15,624 nucleotides of DNA, taken from positions 1 through 15,624 of the forward strand of contig DAINCF010000121.1 of the NCBI GenBank assembly GCA_036732565.1. Direction: 5' to 3'. The position numbers were made by a program, and so were the translations under genes. Origin of the DNA: JAIVJN01 sp036732565 (GTDB lineage Bacteria; Acidobacteriota; Vicinamibacteria; Vicinamibacterales; UBA2999). A model generated the notes under the pieces. That model saw only the letters and a program-made list of their open reading frames with translations. It had not been told where the DNA came from and searched no databases. Below are positions 12,637-15,624 of the stretch, piece by piece (the first letter of the stretch is position 1; each line of letters opens with the position of its first letter).

Positions 12637-15624
12637 ATGTCCGCGACGAGGCGGGAACCACCCGCATGTGATTCTTATGGCCTCACCCCCATGCAGCGCG
12701 GCATGCTGCTGCACGCCCTCGCCTCGCCGGGCGCCGGCGTCGATGTGCAACAGCTTGTTTGCGAATTGCGCGAGGCAATCGACGTCCCGGCGTTCCGCCA
12801 GGCGTTCACCGCGCTAGTCACCGAACACGCGGTCTTACGCACTCGAGTGATCCGCGCGCCGCACGGCGAGTACGAGCAGACGACTACGGGTAACGCCTTC
12901 CCGGCGCTCGATTTCCACGATTGGACGATGCTCGCGCCGGATGCTCAGCGCGAGGCCTTCGACGCGTTTCTCGACGCTGATCGCCGCCAAGGCTATCCGC
13001 CGGATAGTGAGGCGTTCTTGCGCGTGGGGCTCTTCCGCCTCGACGCCGCGCACTTTCGGATGGTCTTCTCCTCCTGGCACGGCATCTTCGACGGTCGGGC
13101 GGGGCTGCAACTGCAGCGCGACTTGTTCGCGCTCTACCACACCGCGGCCAGTGGCCGCGCGGTCGAGCCCCGCGTGCAGTTTCGTGAATTCGTCGACTGG
13201 ATCTCCCGCCGCGATTGGTCAAGTGCCCGTGAGTTCTGGCGCGCGCTGCTGGATGGCTTCACCACGCCGACGGCGATTCGGTCGGAGCCCGCCACCCGCA
13301 CGACCGCGGGCGACTGTCGTGAGCTGCGGCGAACGCTGAGCGCCGAGACCGTCGAGCGGCTGCGCGCGCTTGTCGCGCGAGAAGAGGTGACGCCGAACGT
13401 CGTGCTGCAGGCGGCCTGGGCGTTGCTGCTTGGTCGCAAGGCCGCGACCGACGATGTGGTCTTCGGGACGACGCGTGCGTGTCGTCAATCGGCGTGCGAC
13501 GGTCGTGAGGGGGCGGAGTCGATCATCGGTGTCCTGATCAATACCGTTCCGGTCCGCGTTCGCTTGCACGCGTCGATGAGCGTCACCGCGCTTTGTCACG
13601 CGCTCCGTCAGCAGCATCTTGCGGTCCGGCAACACGAGCACACGCCGCTGGTGGACATCCAGGCCGCGAGCTCGGTTCGAGGCGACCGTCGTCTGTTCGA
13701 GAGTCTGTTCCTCTACGAGCACGACACGATTGGGGGATTGCTGCAGGCCGAAGGCGGCGCCTGGCTGAATCGCGACTACGAGCTCCTGGAGAACACAGGC
13801 TACCCGCTCACCGCGTACGGGTACGGAGGCGCATCACCGTTCGTCAAGCTGCGCTACGACCGTTCGGCGATCGGCGACGAGGCCGCGGAGGCGCTCATCG
13901 AAGGATTCGCCGCAGTCGTGAACGAGATCGTTCGCCGACCCGAAGCGCTCCTTGGCGAGCTGCACGGTGGTCTGCAAAGCGAGCCGATCGAGGCGTTCGT
14001 GGCTCGTCTTCGTCAGCTCGACGTCCGCGTCTGGCTGGAGGGCGAGCGACTGCGGTGCAGCGCGCCGACCGGTGTGTTGACTCCGGCGCTGCAGCAGGAG
14101 CTCGCACGGCGCAAGTCCGCGTTGCTCGCACTCCTGCAGCCCATGCGGAGCGCCACGCCGTCGATTCATCGCCTGCCGGATCGCCTGACGTACACGGCCT
14201 CGTTCACACAGGAGCGCATGTGGCTCCTCCAGCAACTGGCGCCGACGTCGACGGCCTACATCGTCACCAACGTGGTGCGGATCGTCGGCGCGATGGAGCT
14301 GGAGGTGTTGCGCGCGTGCTGGGAGGAGCTGGCCGAGCGACATGAGCTGATGCACGCGCGGTTTCTCGTCGTCGACGGCGGGCTTGCCGTGGCGCTCGAC
14401 GGCCAGCGTCCGGAGTTCGAGCGGGTTGACCTTCGCGGATGCCCGGTCCCTCAGCGCCGCGCGGCCATCGAGCGGGTTCGCAAGGCCACAGCCGAGCGAC
14501 GGTTCGATCTGGAACGAGGCCCCGTCGCGCGATTGACCGTGTTCGAATTCGACGACGAGCAGGTGTTGTTCGCCAGCTTGCACCACGCTGTCTCTGACTT
14601 CTGGTCGCTCGGTGTGGTCCTGCGCGACCTCGCCGCGTTGTACTCCGCGCGGGTGACTGGAGCCTCGCCGACGCTGTCGCCGCTGCCCGTCCGCTATGTC
14701 GAGTACGCCGACTGGCATCGGCAGTGGATGTCAGGTCCGCAATGGGATCGCGAGTGGGCGTTCTGGCGTCCGCAGCTGTCGGGCGCGCGACCGCTGGACC
14801 TGCCGACGGACCGCCCCCGGCCGTCGGCGGCGTCGCTCGAGGGCGACGTCATCATCTCGCGCATGCCGGAGACGCTGCGGGACGCGATCGCCGCGTTCAG
14901 CCGCACGCAGGGTGTGACGCCGTACACCACGCTGCTGACGGCGCTGGCCGCGCTCATGGTGCGCTACACCGGCCAGACCGACTTCATCATCGGCGCGCCA
15001 GTCGCCGGACGCCAGCACCAAGGCACCGAGCAGATCGTCGGTCCGTTCATCAACACGTTGGCGATTCGCGTGCGCGCGGATGGTGATCCGACGCTGCGCG
15101 ATCTGCTGACGCACGTGCGCGGCACGGTGCTCGACGCGCAGACGCATCAGGACGCGCCGTTCGAGCGCGTGCTCGCCGCCTCGCAGCCGGCGCGAGATTC
15201 GGTGCACCCGCCGCTCGTGCAGGTGATGCTGAACGGGATCGGCGGATTGAAAGACTTGGACTTTGCCGGTCTTGAGGTCCATCGGCTGCTTGGAAGCTGG
15301 AAGACCTCCCTGGTCGATCTCACGCTCTACATCGACCTCGATCAGTTGTCGTCCATCGTGTCGGAGTTCAGCACGGACCTGTTCGAGCGCTCGACCGTCG
15401 AGCGGTTGATTGGCCACTACCTTCGAGTGCTCGAGGCCCTCGTGAGCGCCCCCGAGCAACGCCTCAGCGAGCTGACGCTCATGGCGGCGGACGAGCGCGA
15501 CGAGCTCATCACGCGGTGGAACGCAACGGCGCGGGAGTGGCCGGCTGCGCAGTCGGTCGTCGAGTTGTTCGAGTCTCAGGTGGCCGTTCGACCCGATCGC
15601 ATCGCGGTGGTCGATGCGTACGGC
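12637..15624 (+). CDS. Nonribosomal peptide synthetase, 5' part: C - TubC docking - C - A (partial)
   Basis: The frame is open to the window edge (at least 996 codons) and assembles a peptide on carrier domains. Domain order: condensation domain C1, about 15-440 (YGLTPMQRGMLLHAL; core motif WHGIFDG at 147-153; IIGVLINTVPVRV). A TubC_N-type docking domain follows, about 451-502 (IEAFVARLRQLDVRVWLEGE, then RLRCSAPTGVLTP). Next is condensation domain C2, about 516-940 (TASFTQERMWLLQQL; HHAVSDFW at 649-656; VGPFINTLAIRV). An adenylation domain begins at about 950 (ELITRWNATAREW, VRPDRIAVVDAYG) and is cut by the window end. C1 keeps the catalytic second His and the Asp but has Trp for the first His; C2 has HHxxxD with Phe instead of Gly. 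No A or carrier domain follows C1. The start is uncertain: ATG 12637 has a weak GAG upstream; GTG 12571 is in frame too; the in-frame stop is at 12511. Confidence 0.93.
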   Translation, partial: MSATRREPPACDSYGLTPMQRGMLLHALASPGAGVDVQQLVCELREAIDVPAFRQAFTALVTEHAVLRTRVIRAPHGEYEQTTTGNAFPALDFHDWTMLAPDAQREAFDAFLDADRRQGYPPDSEAFLRVGLFRLDAAHFRMVFSSWHGIFDGRAGLQLQRDLFALYHTAASGRAVEPRVQFREFVDWISRRDWSSAREFWRALLDGFTTPTAIRSEPATRTTAGDCRELRRTLSAETVERLRALVAREEVTPNVVLQAAWALLLGRKAATDDVVFGTTRACRQSACDGREGAESIIGVLINTVPVRVRLHASMSVTALCHALRQQHLAVRQHEHTPLVDIQAASSVRGDRRLFESLFLYEHDTIGGLLQAEGGAWLNRDYELLENTGYPLTAYGYGGASPFVKLRYDRSAIGDEAAEALIEGFAAVVNEIVRRPEALLGELHGGLQSEPIEAFVARLRQLDVRVWLEGERLRCSAPTGVLTPALQQELARRKSALLALLQPMRSATPSIHRLPDRLTYTASFTQERMWLLQQLAPTSTAYIVTNVVRIVGAMELEVLRACWEELAERHELMHARFLVVDGGLAVALDGQRPEFERVDLRGCPVPQRRAAIERVRKATAERRFDLERGPVARLTVFEFDDEQVLFASLHHAVSDFWSLGVVLRDLAALYSARVTGASPTLSPLPVRYVEYADWHRQWMSGPQWDREWAFWRPQLSGARPLDLPTDRPRPSAASLEGDVIISRMPETLRDAIAAFSRTQGVTPYTTLLTALAALMVRYTGQTDFIIGAPVAGRQHQGTEQIVGPFINTLAIRVRADGDPTLRDLLTHVRGTVLDAQTHQDAPFERVLAASQPARDSVHPPLVQVMLNGIGGLKDLDFAGLEVHRLLGSWKTSLVDLTLYIDLDQLSSIVSEFSTDLFERSTVERLIGHYLRVLEALVSAPEQRLSELTLMAADERDELITRWNATAREWPAAQSVVELFESQVAVRPDRIAVVDAYG

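Noticed and set aside
13072..13098. C1 as an epimerisation or heterocyclisation domain
   Set aside because: The core WHGIFDG fits the condensation pattern with Asp-Gly. Cyclisation domains have DxxxxD here, and the rest of the domain matches ordinary condensation motifs.
13834..15459. Minus-strand ORFs of 242-294 codons in the NRPS region
   Set aside because: They are shadows of the NRPS frame; their translations are low-complexity and show no domain.
1..15624. CRISPR arrays, toxin-antitoxin or phage-defence systems
   Set aside because: No regularly spaced direct repeats and no recognisable nuclease, helicase or toxin gene pair were seen; the PadR and HxlR units fit ordinary regulator-target pairs.

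Overview
The window is high-GC bacterial DNA. I think it comes from an acidobacterium, probably of the Vicinamibacteria type. The evidence is two very large MacB/FtsX-like permeases with no ATPase beside them, each directly behind a PadR regulator (the 'ADOP' arrangement typical of Acidobacteria), plus short dispersed palindromes in the spacers. The taxonomy is inference; no rRNA or marker gene is present.

Layout. Positions 1-740 hold no intact gene: a short tandem repeat, a 95-bp segment bounded by a perfect 10-bp inverted repeat, and a decayed bacterioferritin fragment. Positions 751-3762 (minus) are PadR regulator 1 and ADOP permease 1, with a clear promoter and operator. Positions 3779-4800 are a graveyard: a small putative membrane ORF, the C-terminal end of an IS5-type transposase with a frameshift, and a piece of an IS21 istB helper gene that the IS5 remnant seems to abut or interrupt. 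It lies on the 3' side of a tRNA-Thr(CGT) gene (4800-4875, minus). Positions 5050-6350 are a divergent pair, a short-chain dehydrogenase/reductase (minus) and an HxlR regulator (plus), with a 28-bp perfect palindrome and an HxlR-like operator between them. Positions 6382-9532 (minus) are PadR regulator 2 and ADOP permease 2, overlapping by 8 nt. Positions 9586-12287 (minus) are a GT87-like membrane mannosyltransferase homologue and an acyltransferase-3 protein, overlapping by ATGA. From about 12.6 kb to the window end, on the plus strand, is the 5' part of a nonribosomal peptide synthetase (NRPS).

How the parts may work together. The NRPS is the most notable item. It starts with a condensation domain that has no adenylation or carrier domain after it. 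A TubC-type docking domain, normally found at a protein N-terminus, follows internally, then a second condensation domain and the start of an adenylation domain. Upstream and divergent are a membrane glycosyltransferase, an O-acyltransferase and a MacB-like permease unit. These could modify and export the peptide product, but that link is positional only. The SDR/HxlR pair and ADOP module 1 look like independent small regulatory units.
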